Source: Ereboglobus sp. PH5-10
GTDB taxonomy: Bacteria; Verrucomicrobiota; Verrucomicrobiia; Opitutales; Opitutaceae
Reading direction: 5' to 3'
Length of the DNA stretch: 64,000 nucleotides
Assembly: GCF_029504735.1 (NCBI RefSeq)
Contig: NZ_JAQFIP010000003.1
Span: 124,001-188,000 of the forward strand
Under the pieces are notes generated by a model. It made no database searches. It saw nothing but the letters and a program-made list of their open reading frames with translations, and was not told where the DNA came from. The translations under genes were made by a program, and so were the position numbers. Below, one piece after another: positions 49,701 through 61,400 of this stretch; the first letter of the stretch is position 1, and every line of letters begins with the position of its first letter.

Positions 49701-51718
49701 GGGCTGAAGGGCTGAAGGCTGAAGGTGACGGATTGCGCGTCGCCGGTGTTGCGCAGGTTCACGAGGCCGTCGCCGGCGAGGGCGTTGGCGACAGTGGCGT
49801 CGGTGGCGGCGTGCACGCCGAGGGTCGCGCCGGTCGCGATGTTCACGGTGGCGTCCTTGAGTTGGGTGGCATCCCACGCAACGGCCAGGGTGCCTTCGCG
49901 CACATCGACGGTCCGCATGTCGAGGTCGTCGGTGTCCATTGTCCATGAGCCCGCGCCCCGCTTGATTAGCGTGCCGGTGAAAGTCGTGGGGCCGGTGACC
50001 GCCGAGGTGTAGGCGGTTTCGCTGCCGGCCGCGCCGTTGAGCACCAATTGCGAGGCGTCGCCAGCAATGAAGAGTTGCCCGGCCAGCGTGCTGCTGTTCC
50101 AGAGGCGCACTTCGTGCGCGGCGTCACCGTCATCGCCTTCGTCCAGATAGACGGCGTGGTCGCCGCCGCGGATCACGCCGCCGGTCGTGTTCGTGACGAT
50201 TGTTCCTTGCAAGGAGACAAGGCCGGTGTCCGAGATGCCGTTGATGGTGCCGCTGTTTGTGAGCGTGCCGCCGCTTACCATGATGACGCCGACATCGGCA
50301 CCCTCGATCACGCCGCCGAGGTTCGAGATCGTCGCCTCGCCCGCGATATCGACGGCAAAGGTGTATGCGCCATCGGGGCGGCCCGTGGCGAGGATGGTGC
50401 CGGTGTTTGTCACCGTGCCCCCGGCATACAGGGAGACGCCGGCTATGCCGCCCTGGATCAGGCCGGCGTCGTTTGTGACTGCGGAGTCGGTGTAGCTGGT
50501 GATGCCGCTCACCGTCCCGCCGATGATCGTGCCGCTGTTCGCGAACGTGCCGCCGGCCATCGCGTGGATGCCAATTTCGGCGCTGTGGATAAGGCCGCCG
50601 GCGTTGTTTGAGACCGTCACCGCGAGGCCGTGCGCATAAACGCCGTTGAAATGCGCGCCGAGGATCGTGCCGCTGTTGGACAGCGTGCCGCCGTATTGAA
50701 ACCAGATGCCGCTGTGATCGCCCGAGAGGAGGCCGTCGGTCGTGTTGGTCACCAATATGGACGCGCCCAGATTGGTGATCGCGTATTCGCCGCCCCTGAT
50801 GACGCCGCCGTTTGCGATTTCACCCCCGCCCGCCATTTGAACGCCCGCGTAGGTGCTCGAAATAATCCCGGAGGCATTGTTGATGATCAGCGCGGACGAG
50901 CCGGCGGTGAAAACTCCGTAGGCGGACTGGCTGCCGTAATAGGACGGGTTGATGATCGAGCCGGAATTGACCACGGTGCCCCCGGCTCTCAACGTCACGC
51001 CGGCGGAGGTGCCTCGCAGCAGGCCGGTGGTGCCGTTGATGACAAGCGCGCTGGCGCCGTGGGAATACACGCCATGGCTGTTGGACGCGTAATAATTGCT
51101 CGTGCCGGAGATCACCCCGGTGTTTGTCACCGTGCCCCCGGCGGTGAGCTGGATGCCGCCCTGGCCGCCCTGGATGGTGCCGCCATTGTTCAGAATCGCC
51201 ACCGCGCCCCGCTGGGCATGGATGCCATAATCATAGTAGCTCATGCTTTTGATGAGACCGGCGTTTGTCACCGTGCCCCCGCCGCTTAAAAACACGCCCT
51301 TGGAGCTTCCCTCGATCACCCCGGTGGCGGTGTTGTCGATGAACGAGGGGCCGCCGTCGGAATAGATGCCGGAACTCGCCCAGCTTGCCGCGGAGCTGAT
51401 CATGCCGGCGTTGGTGATGACGGCGCCGCCATTGTTAAAATACAAGGCGTGAGTGGAGTTGGCTGACACCAGCGAGCCCTCGGTAATGGCGAGCGTCACA
51501 CCGGTCATCGTCCCGGTTATGCCCCCGAAAACGATCACTCCGGAAAGAACGTATTCGCCCGCGGCGGGAATGTTGTAGCCGGTCCCGGACGGGATGCTTG
51601 TCGTCTGCGCGGACAGACGCCCCGCAAAGATAACAAATGGAAGAATGGCAAAAATGGCGGCGGCCTGAAACGACTCGCGAACCATCCGGCGTGTCTTGAT
51701 ATATATTTTACTTTTCAT
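46703..51718 (-). CDS. Autotransporter (type Va) with repeat-rich passenger, 1671 aa
   Basis: The protein has a signal peptide (about 1-40, ending GRLSAQ), a long passenger and a C-terminal barrel. Residues about 60-560 hold about ten 40-50-residue repeats of the type GGTVTNTGTI...GVYAHG....NNAGGLI. The region about 560-1300 contains autotransporter-associated beta-strand (PATR) repeats such as LTGDNTHTGSTTIETGAHLQ. The last about 280 residues (46703-47550) are an autotransporter barrel domain with alternating hydrophobic strands ending RPWSINLGYRRAW, with the terminal aromatic residue that signals outer-membrane insertion. The gene starts in an AT-rich stretch and shares a long DNA segment with its neighbour. 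Confidence 0.93.
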   Translation of the reverse strand: MKSKIYIKTRRMVRESFQAAAIFAILPFVIFAGRLSAQTTSIPSGTGYNIPAAGEYVLSGVIVFGGITGTMTGVTLAITEGSLVSANSTHALYFNNGGAVITNAGMISSAASWASSGIYSDGGPSFIDNTATGVIEGSSKGVFLSGGGTVTNAGLIKSMSYYDYGIHAQRGAVAILNNGGTIQGGQGGIQLTAGGTVTNTGVISGTSNYYASNSHGVYSHGASALVINGTTGLLRGTSAGVTLRAGGTVVNSGSIINPSYYGSQSAYGVFTAGSSALIINNASGIISSTYAGVQMAGGGEIANGGVIRGGEYAITNLGASILVTNTTDGLLSGDHSGIWFQYGGTLSNSGTILGAHFNGVYAHGLAVTVSNNAGGLIHSAEIGIHAMAGGTFANSGTIIGGTVSGITSYTDSAVTNDAGLIQGGIAGVSLYAGGTVTNTGTILATGRPDGAYTFAVDIAGEATISNLGGVIEGADVGVIMVSGGTLTNSGTINGISDTGLVSLQGTIVTNTTGGVIRGGDHAVYLDEGDDGDAAHEVRLWNSSTLAGQLFIAGDASQLVLNGAAGSETAYTSAVTGPTTFTGTLIKRGAGSWTMDTDDLDMRTVDVREGTLAVAWDATQLKDATVNIATGATLGVHAATDATVANALAGDGLVNLRNTGDAQSVTFSLQPFSPSALSFTGTIGVGGGARTSKFNFNDTAQTILANATLQLAENSETTLDANRTIGGLDLAGGTFIVKTDTTSGIAPHMLTVKTLSVGETSGTAATKIGIDTDVLSGINPPAPPGHGLNGNIFDVDVAPPDYLLHERTIVRSTESGPADGIAFELIDSNGAPLPSGASTLTYGQNSATPVGKNTYGYNAITQDGDILLNYGLVSIDALSDAESLVINPADAHDDTLSAQLTGAGAAGFTFTGSRTIVLGHGGNDYTGATLITGSATLTTAGASNIIASSTSVSITAGAAFDTGNTTQTLRNLSGAGAIRIGTGALNIDNNTDGLVFSGTIDGAGELTLTAGSVLTLTGDNTHTGSTTIETGAHLQLGAGQGGGASGMIASATVANSGTLTINRSGNITHTGAIIGAGDLVQRGSGTTTLTGDNALTGKLVVENGALQIGDGAANGWAPDTAIAADATVADAASLIFNRSDLVTYAGVIDGAGDIAAIGDGVVVLGKAQRHTGSTTVKNGTLRLAAENAIRTSRGITLEHATLDLGNKLQTLQNLHAVGGAIHYHTPGSNDTTYTTLTITGDYTGETTGRMNVDLANKQTDRLIISGSADGAHHIVFTSMNDTRPHDPARKYALLVVDYEYGDPVFTSDGIEFGMITYELHQGDGGAIMPDTSAYYLTAGNSISRGGDAILSTAGVMTADLHYGLDNVHKRMGDIRVNMPADHLATLGDRAGIPHDRGAPARSHDRGNIWARANTYRLNTDSHFGNSRVRQDTHGLTVGADKIFAIKNALLMAGVHAGMSYSDRSFEALGHKYGDGNSTILGGGLYALWIHDAGWFVDSVLRLDRSESELNARGVDGYLSRGKYKNNIQGVSVEAGRRFVNGRYWVEPSAQAAVAWINGTGYTMRNDRHRDIQVRIGDADSWQYSAQVRTGANFERWIPYIKFGVVKSDISGGEVTVEGRTQSPGFEGWRFETGAGAGYLIDERSQLYLDYEYNKAPHYERPWSINLGYRRAW
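48250..49340. repeat. Segment shared with the neighbouring giant autotransporter
   Basis: This part aligns with 62890-64000 at a steady offset of 14645 bases from about 48720 to at least 49160, with only small gaps further left. Many stretches of 20 or more bases are identical, for example around 49110-49160 with 63755-63805. The encoded text is near identical, with phrases such as GKNTYGYNAITQDGDILLN. The homology probably continues past the window edge. Confidence 0.85.
49693..49724. repeat. CTGAAGG-type simple repeat inside the autotransporter frame
   Basis: Four tandem variants of GGGCTGAAG lie in frame and encode LQPFSPSALSF in the passenger. The unit is the same type as the repeat in the lepA-lepB gap (36189-36278), which suggests an intergenic repeat spread into coding DNA and was kept in frame. 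Confidence 0.6.
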
Positions 51719-52461
51719 GCGATATTCGATGTCTGATAATCCGCTGGCGAAAGGCCGAAACGGACCGTTATATAATGCAACAGGGATTCATTTAAGGCGG
51801 GAATTCAACGAAATTCGCATACTTTTTACTTTAATAATTTGTGTGTATTTATATTTTAATAAACACAGTAAATCACGACTGGCCTTCGCGCTTATTTATA
51901 AAAACAGTGTTATGTTTTTATATTATATCTATGAACACCATCCGCCGGGGTAAAACGGAGCGAGGAACACAGGCCGCGACAGGGGTTTACATTCGCGAGG
52001 GGGAGTGGATAAACAAATGCGCAAAAACAAGATGCGCCGGCCAAGGAGGCCCGCCTTTGCGCATCGAGCGCGCACACGCCAATTTCAGGCCGGCTTATGG
52101 TAGCGCGCGCATGCGATTAAAATTTCTTCCAGCCAAAACCCCCGGGACAGTATCATCACATTGCCGCGATTGCATGCGCTCCTGATTTTATTTTTTGCGG
52201 TGTATACAAAAAGCATTTATATTTTGCAGCGAACAAATGTGCTCCAAGGCCACGGCCTCCCCGTTTCATTAAAAACGGAAGGATGAGAAAGATGAATTTT
52301 CAACCGCGGATGGACGCGGGGTTGCGAAGATATTCCCAAGCCAATTAGGTTTGGGGCTCGATGGTTTTATTATCCGCGTGCGCCTGCGTTTATCCGCGGT
52401 TGGATTTGCCTTGGTTTTTTTTCGGGATCACTAACAGGCGGACTTGGCAGTCTGCGCTGCG
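51719..52461. other. 743-base gap between the two autotransporter genes
   Basis: No convincing gene. Bases 51719-51960 are unusually AT-rich (runs such as TTATATAATGC and TTTTTATATTATATCTATG), unlike the rest of the window, and probably contain the promoter of the leftward 1671-aa gene. The right half returns to normal composition and ends with a REP-like repeat (52301-52402). An 85-codon frame at 51696-51953 follows the AT-rich DNA and is not supported. Confidence 0.6.
52301..52402. repeat. REP-like inverted repeat downstream of the giant autotransporter
   Basis: CAACCGCGGAT (52301-52311) and ATCCGCGGTTG (52392-52402) are exact reverse complements, with a middle rich in further palindromic scraps (GATGGTTTTATTATCCGCG). 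It lies about 60 bases after the stop of the giant gene. Confidence 0.65.
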
Positions 52462-55400
52462 TTACCAGAGGCGGCGGTAGCCGAGGTTGAGCGACCAGGG
52501 GCGCTCGTAGGCGCCCGCCTTGTTGTATTCATAATCCAAATACACCTGGCTGCGCGGGTCGATCAGGTAGCTCGCGCCAAAACCGGCCTCGAATCGCCAG
52601 CCGTCGTAGTCGGGGGCGAAGGTCTTTTCGTTCGCGTGTATCTTGCCGCCGTCGGTGTCGGTGCGCACCACGCCGATTTTGCCGTAGGGCGACCATTTCG
52701 AATTCGTGAGCTGACGGCCAACACGCACCTGGCCGCGATATTGGGCGGCGCGGGAGCCGTCCACTTTTACGTCAAGCGCGACGCTTTCCGGCGTGGTGCG
52801 ATAGCTCGCGCTGTTCAGCCAGGCCACGGCCACTTGCACGCCGGGCTCGACCCACCAGCCGTTGGGGTTTTCAAGGCGGCGGCCAAACTCAAGCGACACG
52901 CCTTGCGCGTTGCTGTTGTAATCACCACGAACCAGGCGGCCCCCGGTCGTGCGCGCCTCGAAGCTGTTTTTGTAGCGATCGACCTTGAGCACGAGGTCGG
53001 CGAACCAGCCGTTGTCGCGCAGCCACGTGGCGTAGAGGCCGGCGGAGAGATTGCGGGTCTCGCCCTCGCCGCCGGCGGCGTCGAAGTCGCGGTCAATGTT
53101 GCCCATGTCAACAAATCCGCCGAGGAGATTCACGCTGCTGCGCGCGCGGAAGGCTTTGTCGCCGCCGGCGGTCAGTCCATAGGCATGCTGGTCAAAGCCG
53201 CGTCCGGAGATCGTGTTGTTCGCGTTCAAATAGTAGCCGCGTCCGCGCAGCCACAGGTTGCCGGTCGGTTTTTCGACGCCGGCCAGTTCGGCGCGGGCAT
53301 GGCCCATGCGCAGGTGAAGCGCGTCGAGGGAATAGTGCCAGTCCTTGGCGAGCATGGAGGCGGTGTTGATGATCGAGTCCGCCACGTCCGAGAGGCCGGT
53401 GTTGAGCAGATACCATTTGTCGGGGTCAAGGCTCAACGCGCTGAGGACCGCGGAGCCTTTGTTGAGTTCAAACGAGGCCAGTCCAAAGTCGATTTTTTCG
53501 CCTTCGAGCCGGTAGGTCGCGGCCCCGGCGTCGGTGATGAGCGGGATTGCGGTTTCGCCACCGGCGGGAATGCCGTCGGCGGACACCGGGTTGACCGCAA
53601 CGGTGTGCGCGCCGACGGCGCTGCCGTTGGTGATGGCGAAATGGTCGGCCACCTCGCCATCGGCCTTGAGTCCGGTGGCGTTGCTGAAATCGACGTTGAA
53701 CACCAGCGAGCCATTGTCGCCGGAGAGGCTGGCAAGCGTGGCGCGCCGGAAGGCCGGGCCGGAATGGACAAAGCCCAGCTTCGAGTTGTCGAGCGTCGTG
53801 GCGCCCAGTTGTGCGTTGTCAATGTCGAGCCAGATGGCGGAGTCGTCGCGGGCGTCCACGCGGGCGGTGGCGCCGCCGAGGGCGCTTGCGGCGCGCAGGT
53901 GAACGACGGCGTTGGCCAGCTCGACGTTGTCGATCTCGTTGTCGTGCTCGATGGCAAACCAGTCGCTGGTGGTGATCGCGAGCGTGCCCGGGCCGGTGAC
54001 AGTGTTGCCCATCACGCCGGCGGCGGTGCGATATTCGAGGGTGGCGCCGTCGGCGACGGAAATATCGGCGGTGTTGAGCGCGGCGATGTCCTCGAGGACG
54101 AGCCTGCCGCGCTCGACGCGCGCGCTGCCGAGGAATCCGGCGTTGGCCGTCGCGATGACGGCGGCGCCGCCGTTGGTTTTGATGATTTCGCCCGCGCCGG
54201 CAAGCGTGTTGGCGATGGCGCCGTCCGCGGCGACATCAAACCGGAGCGTGCCGCCAACCGTGATGTTGCTTGCGCCGAGCGCGGCAACGTCCTTCAAGTC
54301 CGCCATGGCGGATTCGGCGATTGTGATGTTTGCGTCGAAGCCGGTGTTGGCGGAGGTGACGGTGAGCGTGCCGCCCCGCAATTCGAGCGTGCCGCCGCCG
54401 GTGAGCGTGCCAGCCGCGACGCCGCCGTTCACAATGGTGAGCGCGCCGTCGAAGCCGAGGGCGACCGTGGAGCTGGCGGCGGTGTGGAGCGCGCCGACGA
54501 TTTGCGCGGTGTTGCCGATCAGGGTCGTGGTGTTGTTTTCCAGGCGCAGGAGCGAGGTGTGGCTGTCGTTGTTGCCAAGGGCGTTGTTTTTGCCGGTCAC
54601 CAGCACGCTGTCCGCGGTGACAACGGTTTCGCCGGCATAGTCGTTGCCGCTATTGTTGAGCGTGATGATGCCGCCGGTGGCGCTGATGCGCAGACCGCCC
54701 TCGCCGGTGACTCTTGCGTCGAGCACGCTGTTCGCCGCGCCGGTGGTGTCGAGCGCGAGCGTTTTGCCGCCCTGAATGTCGAGCTCGGTGAGCAGATAAT
54801 CGTAATAGAGACCCGCGCCCCGCCCTCCCATGGCGTTTGTCGCGGTGGCAACGGCGGCGTATTCGTAATTGGCGATCACGACGCCGTCGTAATTTATTTT
54901 CTTACCGGCGCCGATGGCGCTGCCGTCCTCGCGCCGGATTTCCATCTGGCCCTCCTGCGTGACGATGTCCGCGTCCAAGAGCTTGACCGCGTTCGCGCCG
55001 GGGTCGTCCTGGTCGAGGAAGTTGGTCGGGGGCGGCAGCGTGCCGTCCGACGTCAAGTCCTCGGAGAAGCCCTCGAAAATGACTTTGCTGGAGGAGTCCG
55101 CGACCGCGAGCGTGCCGGTCTTGAAAACGTGCGCGGGGTTGAGCGCGTCCATGGCGATGCTCAGCGTGCCGCCGTCCATCGTCAGGCCGCCGATTGCGCC
55201 GGCGCGCGCGACGCGCACATTCGAGTCGGCACCGGCGCGCACGGTCGCGCGCGCGAGCGCCCGCTCGTTGAGCGCGCCCGCGGCATCGTTGCCGAAGTCG
55301 AGCCTGGTCGAGACGAGGTTGAGCGCGCCGTTGAAATCCGCGCCGGCGGAGGCGGCGAAGTTTAACGCGCCGCCGTCGAGGTCAACAGCCACCACACCGG

Positions 55401-58400
55401 CTCCGGTGAGAACATTTTCGTAAGTCCAGGCGGGGGCCGTGTCGCTTTCGATGCGGAGCGTGCCGCTGACATCGGTCGCGGCGGCGCCGAGGTGGTCTTG
55501 CTCGCCCACGAGCATGTCGCCGATGATGTCCCACTTGCCGTCGAAGCCGGAGTTGTCGCCGCCGACCGTGGCGGACGCGCCGGACGCGATGCGGTTGGTG
55601 CCGCTGCCGCTGATATCCGCCGCCAGGTCAACGCCCGCGACGCGCACGTCCAGCAAGCCCGCATTGGCCGTGGTGTTCGCGTAAGCGCCGGCGGCGGTGA
55701 GCGCGAGCACGGCGTTGTTGGTCACGTTGCCGTCGCCGATGCCGCCGAGATGCGCCAGCGTGAGCGTGCCGCCCGTGACGAGCGTGTCGCCGGTGAAGTT
55801 TTCGTTGGCGCGGCTGATGACGAGGTTGCCGGTGTTTTGTTTGACGAGTTCGCCGGCACCGGTGAGGGCGTTGGCGAAGTTCCATGTCGCGGCGTTGTCG
55901 GCGACAAACACGCCGCTGTTGGCGATTGTAGCCGCGCCGGTGTTCGCGGCCTCGCTCGCGATGAGGCGCGAATCGGCGTCGATGATGAAACTGCCGGAGG
56001 CGGTGATGGCGTTGGCTCCGGCGAGCGTGATTGTCGCGCTGTTTGAAAGTTGCACGTTGCCGTCACCGTTGACCGATTTCGCGAAGACGCCGCGCGCCGC
56101 GTCGAACAACACGAGGTTGCTGTTTTCGATTGCGCCGGTCGCGCCCACCGCGTCGACCTCGCGCAGTTTGAGTGTGCCGCTGTTTTCAATCGCGGCGGTG
56201 AATCCGCTGTTGGAATTGGTCACGTCGAGCACGCCGCCGATGAGCGCGAGCGTGCCGCCGCCGGTGAGCGCGCCGGAGCTCGTGCCGCCGGACAGAATCG
56301 TGAGCGCGCCGGAGTTCAAGTTCAGCGTTGAGGTTGCGGCGCCGTTGAACGCGCCCACGGTTTGCGCGTTGCCGTCGAGGTCCGCGCCGGCGCCGGCGGC
56401 GAGTTCGAGCAGGCTGGTCTGGCCGAGCGCGCCGGACGCGCCGAGCTTCAACGTGCCGCCGGTGACAAGCGTCGCGCCGGTGTATGTGTTGCCGTCGTTG
56501 CCCAGGGTGATGACGCCGGTGTCGCCGTCGGCGTTGATTTGCAGGTTGCCGTCGCCGCTGACCAGGGCGTGCAGTTCGTCGCCGCCAAGGAAGGCGGTGT
56601 CCTTGTCCAGCAGCGTCGTCTGGCTGGTGAGCAGGCGCAGGTGCGTGAGCGTGTAGCCGAGGAAGAGGCCGCCCTCGTCGGCGGTCGCGGTGAAGTTGTA
56701 AGTGCCGCTGGCGGTCACGGTGTCGCCGCGCGTGATGTCGCGCTGCGTGGCGTCGCCGAGTTCGTTGCCGAACTGGTCAACAAGCTGCGCGCCGGAGAGC
56801 GCGGTCTTGCCGCTGTGCGCGACGCTCTTGACGAGCTGGACGCCCAGGCCCTCGTCCTGACGCAGGAGCGAGAGGACGTTGTTGAAACTGCCCGTGTCAA
56901 CAACCAGCACGGTGTCGCCGACGTGCAGCGCGTTTGTGTCAACGAAGCCGGCGGCGGCGGTGCCGCTGTTGTCCAGCGCGAAACGGATCGTGCCGCTTTC
57001 CAGCATGAGGTTTCCGACTCGCTGCGAGCCGGTGGCGACGGTCGTGATGTTGCCGTCGCCAATGAGCAGGCTCGCGTTCGCGAGCGCGGAGGCGTTGTCC
57101 GCGCCGAGCGCGAATGTGTTGTTTTGCAAGCGCACCGTGCCGCTGTAATTCGCGCCGACCACCGAGGCCGCGCCGAAGCCGAAGCCGCCGGCGTTGTCCA
57201 CGAGCAGCTCGCCGGACGCGCCGACCAGGCGGTGGTTGAAAATGTAGTCGCCGCCCATGCCGAGCAGCGCGAGGCGACCGCCGTCGATTTCCACGGTCGC
57301 GCCGGACGCGCCGGCGACGCCGAGATTGTCCTGCGAAGTCATCGTGCCGGTGCCGCGCACGAGCCACGCGCCCGCAAACCCGGTGTTTTCGCCGGCGATG
57401 GAGAGATCGGCGTCCGCCCCGACAATGACCGCGCCGCCGCCGCTGATGTTATTGGAAACGGCGCCGTCAAAATCGTCGAAAACAAGAACGCCCGCGGGTT
57501 GCGCCCCGACATCCGACGAGCCGAGCGCGCCGGCAATCGCGGCGGTGAGCGTGCCGGTCGTGACGAGCGTGTCGCCGGTGAAGTTTTCGTTGGCGCGGGC
57601 GATGACGAGGTTGCCGGTGTTTTGCTTGACGAGCGTGCCGGTGCCGACGAGGGCGTTGGCGAAGTCCCATGTCGCGGCGTTGTCGGCGACAAACACGCCG
57701 CTGTTGGCGATTGTAGCCGCGCCGGTGTTCGCGGCCTCGCTCGCGATGAGGCGCGAATCCGCGTCGATGATAAAGCTGCCGGAGGCGGTGATGGCGTTGG
57801 CTCCGGCGAGCGTGATTGTCGCGCTGTTTGAAAGTTGCACGTTGCCGTCGCCGTTGACGGATTTTGCGAAGACGCCGCGCGCCGCGTCGAACAACACGAG
57901 GTTGCTGTTTTCGATTGCGCCGGTCGCGCCCACCGCGTCGGCCTCGCGCAGTTTGAGCGTGCCGCTGTTTTCAATCGCGGCGGTGAATTCGCTGTTGGAA
58001 TTGGTCACGTCGAACATGCCGCCGGTGAGCGCGAGCGTGCCGCCGCCAGTGAGCGCGCCGGAGCTTGTGCCGCCGGACAGAATCGTGAGCGCACCGGAGT
58101 TCAAGTTCAGCGTTGAGGTTGCGGCGCCGTTGAACGCGCCCACGGTTTGCGCGTTGCCGTCGAGGTCCACGCCGGCGCCGGCGGCGAGTTCGAGCAGGCT
58201 CGTGAGGCCAAAGGCGTTGTCCGTGTTGGCGATCACGGTGCCGCTGGTGATCGTGGTCGTGCCGGTGTAGTTGCTCAGCGCGTTGCCGATGAACGCGACG
58301 CCGGCGGCGCGCATATCGAAATTGCCGGAGCCGGTGAGTTGCGCGCCGAGGGTGGCGTCGGCGCCGGTGTTGTCGAGCACGATGGTCTTGCCGGCGTCGG

Positions 58401-61400
58401 CGTCGAGCCGCTTGAGGCCGTAGGTGAGATACACGCCGCGGCTTCCGTCCTCGTCGCTGACCACGGCGAAATAATCGTAATACGCGGTTCCGAGCGTGCC
58501 GCCCGCCTCAATGACCGGCTTGCTGATCGCGGCCGTGCCGCCACTGAGCGCGCTGCCGCTGATCGTGGTGACGGTGAGCTGCGCGCCCGCGCCGCTATCA
58601 ACGACGGCGGCGGTGATTACTTGCTGGAGATTTTCGCCGCCGTCCTGGTCGAAGAACGAGGCGGGGGAAGGTTCATCCGCGTCGAAATCAATCGGGCCGC
58701 TGCCGCTGATGACGATCGTGCCCGTGCCGGTCGCGCCGAGGTGGCCGACCATGAGCGTGCCGGTGATGACGTTGTTGACCATCCTCGTGACAAAGGCGCC
58801 GCCGTCGAAGTCGATGCCGGCGATTTCGCGGTTGGAGGCGATGGACGCGCTGCCGCTCGCGCCGAGGCGAAGCGTGGCGTTGCGCAAGGCGGTTTCGGAG
58901 GTGTCGTCGTCGAGCAGGAAGGAGCCGTTTTTGACGAGCACCGCGCCGGTGAAATTATCCCCGGCGAAGGCGGCGCTCGCGACGGCGAAGCGGAACGTGC
59001 CGGAGCCGCCGAGCTCGGCCGCGAGCACGCCGGAGCCGCCGAGGGCGTTGGCGTAGGTCCAGTCGGAGCTGGTGCCGACGGTGAGCACGCCGTCAACGCG
59101 CGTGGCGGCGGCGCCGAGATTGTCCTGCGCGGTGACGGTCGCGGAACCGTCGGCGGCGATGTGCCACAGGCCGTCGAAGCCGGTGTTGTCGCCGGTGATG
59201 TTTGTATCCAGGTTTTCAATACGGTTGGTGCCGCTGCCGGTGATGTCCGACGCGAGCGTGACGCCGCTGCCGGTGACGAGGAGCACGCCGGCGTTGACAG
59301 CGGCGTTGGAGAAGGCGGCGTCGCTTAGCGCGAGGGTGAGCGTGCCGGTTTGCGCGATGCGCGCGGCACCGGTCGCGCCGAGCGCGCCGGACGCGCCGAG
59401 CGAGAGCTCGCCGTTGTTGACGAAGGTGTCGCCCGAGTAGGTGTTGCCGGAGGTGAGCGCAAGGGTGGAGTCGCCCTCCTTCACCAGCGCGCCGTCGCCG
59501 GAGACGAGGCCGGAGAAGGTGGAGCTTCGCGTGGCGTTCACGGTGAGCGTGCCGGTGCCGAGGGTGACGGCGCCGTCGCCGGAGAGGTTGTTCACGCGCT
59601 GGTTATAATTGTTCAGGTCGAACACGCCGTTGACGACGACTGCGGTGCTGCTGGCGATGGCGTTGGCCGTGCCCGCGCGCAGCACGCCCTCGCTGACGAG
59701 CGTCGTGCCGGTGTGGGTGTTTTCCGCGCTGAGGATGAGCGTGCCCTCGCCGAGTTTGACGAGCGATTTGCCGTCCCAGCCGGCGTGCGCGGTGGTGTTG
59801 CCGAGGACCACGTCAACCTCGAACGTCTTGCCCGAGCCGAGCGTGAAGTTGCCGTGGCCGTAGGGCGCGCCGTTGCCAAACCAGGAGAGGTTCACGCCGG
59901 CGAGGTATCGTTTCGCGTCGGCGGATTTGTGGATGCCGCCGTAGAGATAGTCGGGGAGGCTCGCGGCGTCGAAGCCGGCGAGCGTGGCGCTGTCGAAGGT
60001 GCCGGAGATCACGCCGGTGGTTGTCTTGAGGAGCACTTGCGTGCCGTTGGCAAGAACCTCGGCGGCGGTGGAAAGATCCGGGCCGATGGTGAATCCGGTC
60101 ACGCTGAGCGTGCCGCCGACCGTCGCCGCCGACGCGATGACAAAGGCGTCGCCAAGGCCGCGCCCGGAGGCGTCGAGCGCGAGCGTGGACGCGGCGTTTT
60201 GCTGATACGTGCCGACGACGTTGACGAGGCCGCTGCCGGAAACGCCGAGGTATCCCACGCCGGTGTAGCCGACGCGGAGGTTGTTCGCATTATTGAAGTA
60301 ACCGGAGCCGCTCACCGTCACGCGGCCGTGGCTGTTTGCGTTGCGACCGATGTAGCCGTGGGTGGTTTGCACGCTGCCGCTCCCGGCGATCTCCAGGCTG
60401 CCCGTGCCGGAACGTCCGACGTAGAGGCCGCTCATGCTCGTAATGTTCCAGTGTCCGGAATCGTCCACGGTCACGCTGCCGTTGCCGTTGGCGGCGTAGC
60501 CGATGTCGGCACTGGCGCTTTGCACTCCGCCGCCGCCGGAAATCGCCATGCGGCCCGTGCCGCTGTTGCCGACGCGGAGATTGCCCGTGTTGTTAAAGTA
60601 ACCGGAACCGCCCACCGTCACGCTGCCGTTGCTGTTTGCGATGTTGCCGACGTAACCGTTGACGGCTTGCACGCTGCCGCTCCCGGCAATCATCAGTATG
60701 CCGGCGCCAGTGCGCCCGACGTGGAGATCGCCCGTGTTATTCCAGAATCCGGAACCGTCCACGGTCACGGTGCCGGTGCTGTTGACGCTGTTGTTGCCAA
60801 TGTAACCGATGGTGTTTCGCACGCCGCCGCTTTCGGTGATCCTCAGGCCGCCGGCGCCGTTATTGCCGATGGTGAGGGATTGCGTGTTATTCCAGAAACC
60901 GGAACCGCCCACGGTGACGCTGCCGACGCCGGTGGCGTGGGCTCCGATTTCGCCGCTGTCGCTTTGCACGCTGCCGCTTCCGGCAATCGTCAGGGTGCCG
61001 CTGCCGTTGGCGCCGACATAAAAGCCATATCTATTATTCCAGAAACCGGAACCGCTCACCGTCGCGCTGCCGACGCCGCCGGCATATGCGCCGATGAAAC
61101 CGAACGCGCTTTTCACACTGCCGCTTTCGACAATCGCCAGGCCGCCGGCGCCGGTGTGGCCGACATAAAGATAGCCGTTGTTGGAAAGGCCGGCCTCGAC
61201 GCCGAGATAACCGCTCACGTTGACCGTGCCGTTGTCGCCCGCGGTTTCGCCGATGATGACGCGCGTGTTGCCGCCCGTCCAGTCGGTGATGTTGAGCGTG
61301 CCGCCGTTGACGAAGGTCGTGCCGGTGTGGGTGTTGCTCGCGCTGAGGATGAGCGCGCCCGCGCCGAGCTTGGTGAGCGATTTGCCGTCCCAACCGGCGT

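Noticed and set aside
51696-51953. An 85-codon frame in the AT-rich island
   Set aside because: It overlaps the start of the first autotransporter on the other strand and consists of AT-driven hydrophobic residues.
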